From a virus, in IMG/VR virus record IMGVR_UViG_3300031718_000227, positions 1 to 21,267 of that record: DNA of 21,267 nucleotides. One strand, written 5' to 3'. Both the position numbers and the translations under genes were made by a program. This document shows positions 7,159-13,918 of the stretch, piece by piece (the stretch's first letter is position 1; each line of letters starts with the position of its first letter). The notes under the pieces are model-generated. The model was given only the letters and a program-made list of their open reading frames with translations. It had not been told where the DNA came from and made no database searches.

Positions 7159-8121
7159 ATGAAAAATATACATTTAGATTTAGTGCGTGTCACTGAGGCC
7201 GGTGCTGTTGCTGCTGGTGCTTACGTAGGTCGCGGGGACAAAGAAGGAGCGGATAAAGCGGCTACTGATGCTATGCGTATGCGACTTAACAGGATAGATT
7301 TTGCCGGACGTGTCGTTATAGGCGAAGGTAAAAAAGACAAAAGTTTTGGCCTTTATGATGGAGAAATAGTTGGTCAACTGGGTTTGCTACATAGTGAATC
7401 TCAAGAAATTAAAGATAAAGATATACAATTAGTGAAGCCCCAATATTGGGATATTGCGACCGATCCCATCGAAGGAACTACGCCTACTGCTAAGGGAGGA
7501 TATGAGGCGATGAGTGTTATCGCCTTGGCTCCAGAAGGCAAGTTTTTATCTACCGAATGTTTCTATATGAAGAAAATAGCATATGGGCCAGAAGTTGCTC
7601 GCAGAGTAAAAATCAAAGTTACAGATGACGTACTTTCTACGATGCGAATTGTCGCTCTTGCTCTAGATAAGCCCATAGACAAAGTAACCGCTTGTATTCT
7701 CGACCGGCCCAGACATGAATCTATTGTTTGCGAATTAAGAAAAATCGGGTGTCGTATAAAGTTTATACAAGATTGTGACGTTACTGCCTGCATCGCTACA
7801 TGTCTTCCTGAAAGTGGGATTGATGTATATTTAGGTACGGGCGGGTCTCCAGAAGGTGTTATTGCTGCTGCTGCTGTAAAATGTATGGGCGGTTTTATGC
7901 AAGGCATGCTAGTAGAGACAGATGGTACTATAGCCGACGATAAGATTTACGAATTAGAAGACCTTGCTGGCGGCGATGTATTGTTTGCTGCTACGGGAAT
8001 TACAGACGGATTACTTCTAAAAGGCGTGCGATTCACTTCTCGTGGTCCCGTAACCCATTCAATAGCGATGCGAAGCGAGAGTGGTACGATTAGAAAGATA
8101 GAAACTACGCATGGTAATTAG
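7159..8121 (+). CDS. glpX: Class II fructose-1,6-bisphosphatase (GlpX)
   Basis: Hydrolyses fructose-1,6-bisphosphate to fructose-6-phosphate; cyanobacterial relatives also act on sedoheptulose bisphosphate. 320 aa, near-complete family length. The metal and substrate ligands known from E. coli GlpX can be matched: GRGDKEGAD (D32), VVIGEG (E56), DIATDPIEGTT (D102, E105), ILDRPRH (179-186) and GTGGSPEGV (E232), with ATGITDG near the C-terminus. Two family motifs are altered: the segment after GEG is KKDKSFGLY instead of xxDEAPMLY, and DGDV is DCDV (205-208). Activity is therefore likely but not certain. AGGG precedes the ATG. As a phage gene it would be an auxiliary metabolic gene shifting host carbon flux toward gluconeogenesis or pentose phosphate. 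Confidence 0.88.
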   Translation: MKNIHLDLVRVTEAGAVAAGAYVGRGDKEGADKAATDAMRMRLNRIDFAGRVVIGEGKKDKSFGLYDGEIVGQLGLLHSESQEIKDKDIQLVKPQYWDIATDPIEGTTPTAKGGYEAMSVIALAPEGKFLSTECFYMKKIAYGPEVARRVKIKVTDDVLSTMRIVALALDKPIDKVTACILDRPRHESIVCELRKIGCRIKFIQDCDVTACIATCLPESGIDVYLGTGGSPEGVIAAAAVKCMGGFMQGMLVETDGTIADDKIYELEDLAGGDVLFAATGITDGLLLKGVRFTSRGPVTHSIAMRSESGTIRKIETTHGN

Positions 8122-8133
8122 AAAGGTAAGAAT

Positions 8134-8391
8134 ATGGCAACTGAAAAATTGTTGAAACGTAAGATTTCAATTCTGGAGAGTTCTATAAAATTAAAGGACA
8201 AGAATATAGAGCAATTAGAATATCCTTTATATCACAATGGGAAATTGCCGCCTGTCAGAGAGTATATAAAGCCCAACCATATATTTGATATGTCTCAACG
8301 ACATCAGGAAAGATTACATTCCTTGTCTCTTGAGATTGAAAATATAGAGTTAAAAAGAAAGTTGAAAAATGAAAACACAACTAAAAAATAA
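8134..8391 (+). CDS. Small coiled-coil protein
   Basis: 85-aa, Lys/Glu/Leu-rich protein with heptad-like helices at both ends (KRKISILESSIKLKDKNIEQ and HSLSLEIENIELKRKL) joined by a Pro-containing linker. AAAGG lies before the ATG. The 3' end contains the ATG (8369) of the next gene. No family recognised. Confidence 0.6.
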   Translation: MATEKLLKRKISILESSIKLKDKNIEQLEYPLYHNGKLPPVREYIKPNHIFDMSQRHQERLHSLSLEIENIELKRKLKNENTTKK

Positions 8392-8798
8392 GTCAATAAA
8401 AGAACTTGAAAAGATTAAATCTGAAATTAGTAGAGATAGAAAAGAAATCCCAATCTCATAAGTTGCAACTCGGCAGGATATTACCCAATGAATTAAAAAT
8501 GCTGAGCGATAGTTTGCTGGACGGCAGGGAGTTTAATATGGATGTTAAACTTTCTAATGAAGTTAGAGTATGTCTTGATATAGAAGATATGGGGATAAAG
8601 GTTTCAGATTGGGAGTTTATATTTAACAATGAGGATGTTGTTTGGGAAGATGTTTTAACGGCAAATAATCCGAAGTTTAAGGTAGAAAAAAATAAGATGA
8701 AGAAAGATTTAGATAGATTCGATAAATGGGTCAAACAAATCGCTAAAGAAAATGATATGGATGCTTTAGAAATATATGATTATCTAGGGTGGTGTTGA
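8369..8798 (+). CDS. Small unknown protein apparently split by a +1 frameshift
   Basis: An ATG inside the end of the upstream gene opens a 30-codon frame (MKTQLKNKSIKELEKIKSEI, then SRDRKEIPIS) ending at TCA-TAA (8456-8461). A +1 shift at the stop joins it to a frame reading KLQLGRILPNELKMLSDSLL and on to DYLGWC at 8798. The downstream frame alone could start at TTG 8406 (no Shine-Dalgarno; 130 aa) or ATG 8537 (GGGAG six bases upstream; 87 aa). Neither explains why the preceding segment looks coding. The product is charged, contains DRFDKWVKQIAKENDMDALE and has no recognised domain. The break context matches that of the gene at 5693. Confidence 0.5.
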
Positions 8799-8799
8799 G

Positions 8800-9390
8800 T
8801 TGGAGATTGGCCCAGAACGTGCAAATCAACTAACTCACGGCTTCGGTTTACTACTCGCTATCATTGGTTCCATATATCTAGTTCATCATTTTCCTACAAT
8901 CCAGTGTATAATCTATACTTGTTCTCTTATATCGGTTTATTTGTTTTCTACTTTGTCGCATAGTTTTATTGGAGAAATTGAAAGACGCTTCCACGCTCTT
9001 GACCAAATAAGTATATTTCTGCTGGTTGCCGGTTCATTCACAGCTTTTATACCTTCGTCTTTTATATTATTCCGACCCGCCCTAGTTCTTTTTTTAATGT
9101 GGTCGGCAGCGTTCGTTGGAATATTTTATAGGGTATTCTGCGGTAAAGTTCATCCAACTTTTTATATTTTAATGGGTTGGATTCCTATTATTGCCTGGCC
9201 AGAAATGAAATCTCTTCCGTTTAGTTGTAGTTCATTGATATTCTTAGGAGGCGGTTTCTATACTGTGGGAACATATTTCTTAATGAATGATACCAAAAAA
9301 CCATACTATCACGCAATTTGGCATTCATTTGTAATCCTGGCGAGTATTTGCCATTATTTTGCCGTATATTTGTATTATATCAGTGCTTGA
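8800..9390 (+). CDS. Hemolysin III / PAQR-family membrane protein
   Basis: 196-aa integral membrane protein with about seven hydrophobic segments. Family signatures are present: E..N..TH at the N-terminus (N9, T12, H13), YLFSTLSHS (S50, H54), HALDQISIFLLVAGSFTAF (H65, D68), and a C-terminal HAIWHSF (H171, H175) with H185. These His/Asp positions form the zinc site in PAQR-type proteins. Bacterial members are called hemolysin III (YqfA/TrhA-like) and have been linked to membrane homeostasis; lysis activity is doubtful. The TTG start follows the upstream TGA by one base, with AGGGTGG nearby. It overlaps the convergent gene by 11 bases. Confidence 0.8.
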   Translation: MEIGPERANQLTHGFGLLLAIIGSIYLVHHFPTIQCIIYTCSLISVYLFSTLSHSFIGEIERRFHALDQISIFLLVAGSFTAFIPSSFILFRPALVLFLMWSAAFVGIFYRVFCGKVHPTFYILMGWIPIIAWPEMKSLPFSCSSLIFLGGGFYTVGTYFLMNDTKKPYYHAIWHSFVILASICHYFAVYLYYISA

Positions 9391-10081
9391 AATAATCATC
9401 ACGAGGATTATATCCAGTTGGGTCGTCTTCTCTTGGTGGCATGTTTTTGGCGATAAGTCTAGTCCAATATGCGTGACTGGAATCGTAAGATGAGGGCTTT
9501 GGATATTCCAACTGACCTTGCATATCTTTTAGTAATTCTGCTGTTTTAACCATTCCCTCAAACTTGAAGAACTTCTCAATTTTCAAGTACTGGTTTGGAT
9601 GTAAAGAAGTGTAGGGGAGTTTTTCACCATCGGGTAAGTCCTCGTAATTATCTTTGTCTACTATATCATTTACAATTACAAATGCTTTTAATCGTCCCCA
9701 TCTTTCGTGAAATGATCCGCCACTTTCGTCAAGAATAAATCCGGTTTTTCCAATCAATTCTTTCTCAAACTTAGGGTCAAGGTCAAATGTCCAATCGGCA
9801 TTTATGAACGGATTGCCTGCTGATTTTTCGGGTGTATCTCCGAAGCTACGATGTCCGGAACTAAATCCATCTATACTAATTACTTCTACTACAAGAAGAT
9901 TTTTCGCCCGAGGGTCTTCGTGCATGTTCTTAGTTTTATATGGCGATGTACTAGAAATCCGTCTTGGGTCGCTCTGTCTAGATTGTCGCTCTTTTGCAAA
10001 CGCATTTTTATATTCATTATGCCATTGTTCAAATGGGTGCATATCTTCCGCTTCTAGAAAGAAAAGTTTGAATCCTAGCAT
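9380..10081 (-). CDS. Unknown, probable virion-associated protein with capsid-targeting-like N-terminus
   Basis: 233-aa protein, family not recognised. The first residues MLGFKLFFLEAED match the pattern F-K-x-F-F-x-E seen at other N-termini here and resemble the T4 capsid-targeting peptide (MKTYQEFIAEA), which is cleaved after Glu by the prohead protease. The rest is soluble and rich in charged and aromatic residues (FHERWGRLKAFVIVNDIVDK, KFFKFEGMVKTAELLKDMQG). AAGGA lies eight bases before the ATG, which overlaps the upstream nuclease stop by one base. It is the last gene of a three-gene minus-strand operon from 11047. Confidence 0.6.
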   Translation of the reverse strand: MLGFKLFFLEAEDMHPFEQWHNEYKNAFAKERQSRQSDPRRISSTSPYKTKNMHEDPRAKNLLVVEVISIDGFSSGHRSFGDTPEKSAGNPFINADWTFDLDPKFEKELIGKTGFILDESGGSFHERWGRLKAFVIVNDIVDKDNYEDLPDGEKLPYTSLHPNQYLKIEKFFKFEGMVKTAELLKDMQGQLEYPKPSSYDSSHAYWTRLIAKNMPPREDDPTGYNPRDDYFKH

Positions 10082-10734
10082 TATTGTAATCCTTGTTTTC
10101 TAACCCTAAATTGTAGTTCACGCATACCCTTTTCGGTCTGTACTATGAACTTCCAACCTCTCGCTTCACAATAGACTTTTGCTGCTGCCCATTTAGCTTT
10201 ATTTTTCTCAAATATTGTCTGGTTCGTAGGTTTTATTTCCCATATTTCAATTCTTCCGTCATTAAATTGAACTACCAAATCTGGGATATAATTTCTTTGT
10301 CTCCCTTTGTAGAAGTAAGGAATCTTGATTGCCTCGGCCTTGAAGGAAACAACCTCGTTTAATTGTTCTAGCCCCTCATATGTTTCCAGTTCCCAACCGC
10401 TTCTGTAAAAGAACCGACTATTATTTTTGATGCTCATAAAGTAGCCATCATTAAACTTTACTGTTTTGTGTCGTTTTTTGGTTCTGTAATCCCGCCACAC
10501 TAACGCTTTGAGTGGACAATTCTTAGGTATTTTATCGTTGGGATGGTATCGCTTGAAATGTGCTCTCACGTCTCTTACAGGAGCGTCACATCGATGTAAT
10601 GGGCATTTGATGTAATCTTGACCTTCCTCGTGTTCGGTTATTATGTGGTTCTTAAACTCTTCGTATGTTTCATGTTCCACGCCACACACAAAGCAAGTCC
10701 ATTTCCTTTTATCCTTTTGGTAGATTTTCCACAT
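10081..10734 (-). CDS. PD-(D/E)XK nuclease with two zinc fingers (T4 gp4 / TnsA-like core)
   Basis: Two C2H2-type fingers at the N-terminus (C14, C17, H30, H35 and C44, C49, H59, H64), a basic linker, then a restriction-like nuclease core: FFYRSGWELE (E115), IPYFYKGRQRNYIPD (D152), IEIWEIKP (E166, K168). The YRS-x-WE ... YxPD ... EIKP pattern is shared by phage head-completion nucleases of the T4 gp4 kind and by TnsA-like enzymes. Its neighbours carry capsid-targeting-like peptides, which favours a head-completion or DNA-end role. A homing or site-specific nuclease is the alternative. The start overlaps the upstream gene by 26 bases and the stop overlaps the next ATG. Confidence 0.7.
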   Translation of the reverse strand: MWKIYQKDKRKWTCFVCGVEHETYEEFKNHIITEHEEGQDYIKCPLHRCDAPVRDVRAHFKRYHPNDKIPKNCPLKALVWRDYRTKKRHKTVKFNDGYFMSIKNNSRFFYRSGWELETYEGLEQLNEVVSFKAEAIKIPYFYKGRQRNYIPDLVVQFNDGRIEIWEIKPTNQTIFEKNKAKWAAAKVYCEARGWKFIVQTEKGMRELQFRVRKQGLQ

Positions 10735-11047
10735 CTTCCTTTTTCTCGCTCAATTCTTTGATTGCTTCGTCTTTGTCTATGACTTTTATAGTAGGCAAAT
10801 CTCTCTTATCAAAGACCTTTACATTGCCTTCCTTCATATTCTTGGCAGCGAACATAATATCACCGTCTTTGACATCCCCTTTCATATCTGCGAAAGCAAT
10901 GCGGTTAGCTTCGTCTGTGCCGAATATATCCCCTCCTGACTTGAAAAACATTACTACATCGCTTCTTTCTATGGCTTCTTCTATTTTGCTCGCAGCATCG
11001 AAGTAAGTCGTCCAGTTATGGAAGTAATCATTGAAGTTCGTGTCCAT
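10709..11047 (-). CDS. Small acidic unknown protein, first gene of nuclease operon
   Basis: The frame is open to 11092, but that would overlap the opposite gene at 11075; the ATG at 11047 (MDTNFNDYFHNWTTYFDAAS) gives 112 aa. No Shine-Dalgarno is present; instead TATATA ends five bases before the ATG, suggesting a leaderless transcript. The protein is acidic and ends with a Lys/Glu helix (DEAIKELSEKKEDVENLPKG). Family not recognised. Confidence 0.6.
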   Translation of the reverse strand: MDTNFNDYFHNWTTYFDAASKIEEAIERSDVVMFFKSGGDIFGTDEANRIAFADMKGDVKDGDIMFAAKNMKEGNVKVFDKRDLPTIKVIDKDEAIKELSEKKEDVENLPKG

Positions 11048-11052
11048 GCTAA

Positions 11053-11058
11053 TATATA
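11053..11058. promoter_or_regulatory. Shared divergent late-type -10 element (palindromic TATATA)
   Basis: The palindrome AATATATATT (11051-11060) lies between divergent genes. Read on minus, TATATA ends 5 nt before the ATG at 11047 (leaderless). Read on plus, it lies 16 nt before the ATG at 11075, with AGGAG between. No -35 match was seen, similar to T4 late promoters. Confidence 0.45.
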
Positions 11059-11074
11059 TTAAATAAGGAGTTAA

Positions 11075-11545
11075 ATGCTGAACTTTAAGCAATTTTTTCA
11101 GGAAGGTTTAGGGGCTGAATTCGACCAGTTAGGTATCGAAAGAAACCAAATGGCGAGCGTCTTAAATGGGACTCCCTTTATGATAGGAGACGAACTTTCG
11201 GGACAACTAAAGATAAATGGGAGAGTTTATTCTGCTCCGCTACCGGCTAGAATAGACATTCATGATAATTTACAACTAGACGAAAAGGGTAATTTCATTA
11301 GTGGCACGCTAGTTATTACACCAGGATATTTGCCTACACAAACAGGCAAAGTGGGTAGAAAAATGGATAAGAAAATGTATCAAAATCCAACTCCTGTCGA
11401 AGAAATCAAAGTTCATGTAAATGCCAAGCAACTCCACGGCTTATTAAATACGGGTCTACAACAGGCATCATCTCCACAAGCAGCTATGGGAGCAATGAGC
11501 GGAATGGGAGCCCCTCCTTCAATGGGAGGCCCAGGTGGACTTTAA
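11075..11545 (+). CDS. Probable virion protein with capsid-targeting-like N-terminus
   Basis: 156 aa. MLNFKQFFQEGLG matches the shared N-terminal peptide (F-K-Q-F-F-Q-E), aligned to the T4 capsid-targeting sequence with Glu at the cleavage position. The central part is beta-rich (SGQLKINGRVYSAPLPARID, GTLVITPGYL). The C-terminus is a Gly/Met/Ala/Pro low-complexity tail. AAGGAG lies before the ATG. The last 11 bases overlap the next gene. Family not recognised; a small internal head protein or decoration protein is a guess. Confidence 0.65.
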   Translation: MLNFKQFFQEGLGAEFDQLGIERNQMASVLNGTPFMIGDELSGQLKINGRVYSAPLPARIDIHDNLQLDEKGNFISGTLVITPGYLPTQTGKVGRKMDKKMYQNPTPVEEIKVHVNAKQLHGLLNTGLQQASSPQAAMGAMSGMGAPPSMGGPGGL

Positions 11546-12419
11546 GAAGTGGTTAGAAGTAGCTGCTATAGCAGAACCACCTGCCCCACCTAAAATACCC
11601 GATGTAGACGACCACGGAGGCGGCGGAAACGAAGATTGGGAAAGCAAATTCGGTCAAAGATTTCATCAATGGGCCGGTCTCGGCGGTCTTTGCTTCAAGG
11701 CCATAATGGCTCAAATTACTAGGGCCTTAGAAGATAATCTTGTCTTGCGGAAAGGCACTGACTTTGGTGATTATCTGAAAAATGGTACCGGCTTCCGTGT
11801 TGTTCCATCTGGAGGATTTGCAGATGTTGCCCTCGAAGCTAAAAATGTGATGTTTTTAACTCAAAAGAATATATTTCAAGTTCTGCGTTCCAAATGCGAC
11901 CTTTGGCAAGCGTTGGATTTATCCGTAGACCAAGGAATGAACCTACTACTCAATCAATCGTTTCAACACTGGTTGTTAGAGAATGTGCTCATGGCAGTAT
12001 TTGGAAATCCAATGTTTATTGGTGATAGAAACCCCATAGATAATCAAGCCGATTTTCTTATACAGGACTTTTTTAATAAAAACAAATATCTTGTAAAAGA
12101 ACTTGCCGAAAGGATCAAGAAGGAACGACCAAAAGCCAGTTTAGCTTTTGATTCAATACACGGCAGTTATCGTATTAAATGGCCAGATGTGTATCTTGTA
12201 GGATATTACCACTTAAAGGCATCTGAAGAAATGTTCGGAGCAGCAAATTATCTATTTGATCCAATTCTTGGGAAAGATCAAGAGAACCAAGTGGGCTGGA
12301 TGGATATTCTTGATGGCAACAAAGGCGGCAATTTAGGAAGGGTAGATTTTAGAATTAAAGATAATTATCTTATGCCGATAGGTGGATACATTAAGAAAAT
12401 AAGGCACTTTTCCTACTAA
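11535..12419 (+). CDS. Probable virion protein with capsid-targeting-like N-terminus; 3' end frameshifted
   Basis: 294 aa in the main frame. GTG start with GGGAGG five bases upstream, inside the end of the previous gene. The N-terminus MDFKKWLEVAA carries the shared peptide, then a Pro-rich linker and an acidic/Gly stretch (DDHGGGGNED). The body is helical (KFGQRFHQWAGLGGLCFKAI, LLLNQSFQHWLLENVLMAVF) and soluble, without a family I recognise. The frame ends at 12419, but the -1 frame continues with protein-like sequence to 12541, so the intended C-terminus is probably about 40 residues longer. Confidence 0.65.
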   Translation: MDFKKWLEVAAIAEPPAPPKIPDVDDHGGGGNEDWESKFGQRFHQWAGLGGLCFKAIMAQITRALEDNLVLRKGTDFGDYLKNGTGFRVVPSGGFADVALEAKNVMFLTQKNIFQVLRSKCDLWQALDLSVDQGMNLLLNQSFQHWLLENVLMAVFGNPMFIGDRNPIDNQADFLIQDFFNKNKYLVKELAERIKKERPKASLAFDSIHGSYRIKWPDVYLVGYYHLKASEEMFGAANYLFDPILGKDQENQVGWMDILDGNKGGNLGRVDFRIKDNYLMPIGGYIKKIRHFSY

Positions 12420-12541
12420 CTCTTGAGCAATTAGCATATTGGGCGGAAACAAAAGGTTATGAGATGCGACAACCAGAATATCTGCATGATAAAGAGTTTG
12501 CTCCTCTTATTAAACATTTCTTTTTAAGATATAATCATTAA
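12395..12541 (+). other. Out-of-frame C-terminal extension of the 11535 gene
   Basis: In the -1 frame the sequence is open from 12395 and reads KALFLLTLEQLAYWAETKGY, then EMRQPEYLHDKEFAPLIKHF and a stop at 12539-12541. It looks like a real helical C-terminus, has no good start of its own (first ATG leaves only 25 codons, no Shine-Dalgarno) and follows the 11535 frame. The shift must fall between 12395 and 12419, which contains AAAA and TTTT runs. Confidence 0.55.
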
Positions 12542-12548
12542 GTTCTTC

Positions 12549-12554
12549 TAAATA
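12549..12554 (+). promoter_or_regulatory. Late-type -10 box of the ART-like gene
   Basis: TAAATA ends five bases before the ATG at 12560 and no Shine-Dalgarno is present. This agrees with the core of the T4 late promoter (TATAAATA) and a transcript starting at the AUG. Confidence 0.45.
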
Positions 12555-12559
12555 TCAAT

Positions 12560-13903
12560 ATGGACTTCAAGAAATGGTTCCTGAATGAAGTTGGCACAAG
12601 TACTTCTAGTGTCGCTCAATTTGTTAGGCCAGCTATCGGTATGACTACTCGTATGTGGCCTTGGGACCAAGAAGACCCTTTCTTTAAGAAAAAGAAGAAG
12701 AGAAAAGCAGAAAGCGTCTTCAGTGAAATTATACAAACTCCTCCGCATATGCCGCATCTCTTCTACAAAGAGACGATAGCGAAACTTAAGGAACTAGAAC
12801 GTAAATTAAAGCCGATGGGGGTTTTCTGGCCCAAATTAGAGAAAATTGAGGCGGCTATAAAAGGTCATGCTCGGGATCATTTTTATCGCCTTGCTAGATA
12901 TTTGCCCTATAATTTTAGAGAAAAGGGTATAGTTAAGCCTTATTCTGACGAGATTCAGACGCTCATAGATTATACAAACTACAAAGGTGTGCTGCCCTGG
13001 GATGTAGTGAAAATGATAAACATGAAGTTATCATATGGATTTAATGCCGATCCAGAATTGAACACTAGGTTCTGGGAAACGGTGAATAAATTGCTAGGCA
13101 AAGAATATTCAGATGGTAGCGGTGGTGGCTATATTGATAATATGATTGATGAAATTAAAGATATTAAGAACGTTTTTGATCCCGAAGAAGATGGTTTTAC
13201 GGATACTCAAGCAATTGCTATTTTGGAAAAGGGTAAAGAATTAGTTAGAGCGCTCGCAGAATACGTGAAACAGATAAATGCTTATGAAAGAAAGCTGAAG
13301 GCTTATGGTGATTTGCTAAGCAGAAAAATCGATGCTCATTTTAATAGTGGCGGCAAAGAGAAACCTGCTAAATCTGAAGGAGTAGATGTTTTATTTCATG
13401 CTACTCCAAAAGTGAAGGAAATATTGGCTAACGGTTTTATGATAAATCAAACTCAGGCTCTGGGTGGGCACACAGATGATGCGGTTAGCTTTACTGCTGA
13501 TTTCAATATAGCAGTAGCGATAGTCAGGGGAATAAGAGAAGCGATTGCTATAGCACGAGGGCATGTATCACCAGAACAGGTTATTCAGATGGCTCAAAAG
13601 GAAAGAATTGATTTAAGGGCTAGGGGTGGTGAGACTTGGTGGAAATCATATGAGAAAGACCCAAACAGGAAGATTGAAGTCGCTTGGGAACTATTCCGTC
13701 ATTATCTAGCTTATTCTAATTTAAGATATGACCCTTTGTTTTTTGCTGTAAAACCAGAAAACTTTGTCGATTTAGACCCTGCAAATGTAGGTATAATTCA
13801 AGCCAAAGTAGATTTATCTAAAGTTAAAAAGTATCTATATTCTATGGAAGAATATCGCGTCCCGCTTGAAGCTATTAAAAGCATAAGAGCAATTAAAGTA
13901 TAG
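12560..13903 (+). CDS. Putative packaged ADP-ribosyltransferase-like protein (Alt-type role)
   Basis: 447 aa. The N-terminus MDFKKWFLNEVG has the shared capsid-targeting-like peptide with L-N-E at the expected cleavage site. A basic run (FFKKKKKRK, 41-49) and a long helical region (60-260) follow. The C-terminal 175 residues resemble the ADP-ribosyltransferase fold: VLFHATPKVKEILANGF (H280) as first strand with the H-(G/A)-T motif, AVSFTADFNIA (S310-T312) as second, and EEYRVPLEAIKSI near the end with a Glu in catalytic position. T4 packages the ADP-ribosyltransferase Alt with an N-terminal targeting peptide and injects it to modify host RNA polymerase; this could be a functional analogue. 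Fold and target are inferred. Tpt1-like phosphotransferase is an alternative. Confidence 0.55.
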   Translation: MDFKKWFLNEVGTSTSSVAQFVRPAIGMTTRMWPWDQEDPFFKKKKKRKAESVFSEIIQTPPHMPHLFYKETIAKLKELERKLKPMGVFWPKLEKIEAAIKGHARDHFYRLARYLPYNFREKGIVKPYSDEIQTLIDYTNYKGVLPWDVVKMINMKLSYGFNADPELNTRFWETVNKLLGKEYSDGSGGGYIDNMIDEIKDIKNVFDPEEDGFTDTQAIAILEKGKELVRALAEYVKQINAYERKLKAYGDLLSRKIDAHFNSGGKEKPAKSEGVDVLFHATPKVKEILANGFMINQTQALGGHTDDAVSFTADFNIAVAIVRGIREAIAIARGHVSPEQVIQMAQKERIDLRARGGETWWKSYEKDPNRKIEVAWELFRHYLAYSNLRYDPLFFAVKPENFVDLDPANVGIIQAKVDLSKVKKYLYSMEEYRVPLEAIKSIRAIKV

Positions 13904-13907
13904 CTAC

Positions 13908-13913
13908 TATACT
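13908..13913 (+). promoter_or_regulatory. Late-type -10 box of the glycosyltransferase-sirtuin operon
   Basis: TATACT within ACTATACTA (13906-13914), five bases before the ATG at 13919; no Shine-Dalgarno. The same nine bases with the same distance to ATG occur before the galE operon. Confidence 0.45.
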
Positions 13914-13918
13914 AATAC

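Noticed and set aside
7563-7907. 114-codon minus-strand open frame inside glpX
   Set aside because: Shadow of the conserved glpX reading frame; no ribosome site and no protein-like pattern.
12461-12541. Independent 25-codon gene after the 11535 frame
   Set aside because: No ribosome site, and the same frame is already protein-like upstream of its ATG, so a frameshifted C-terminus explains it better.
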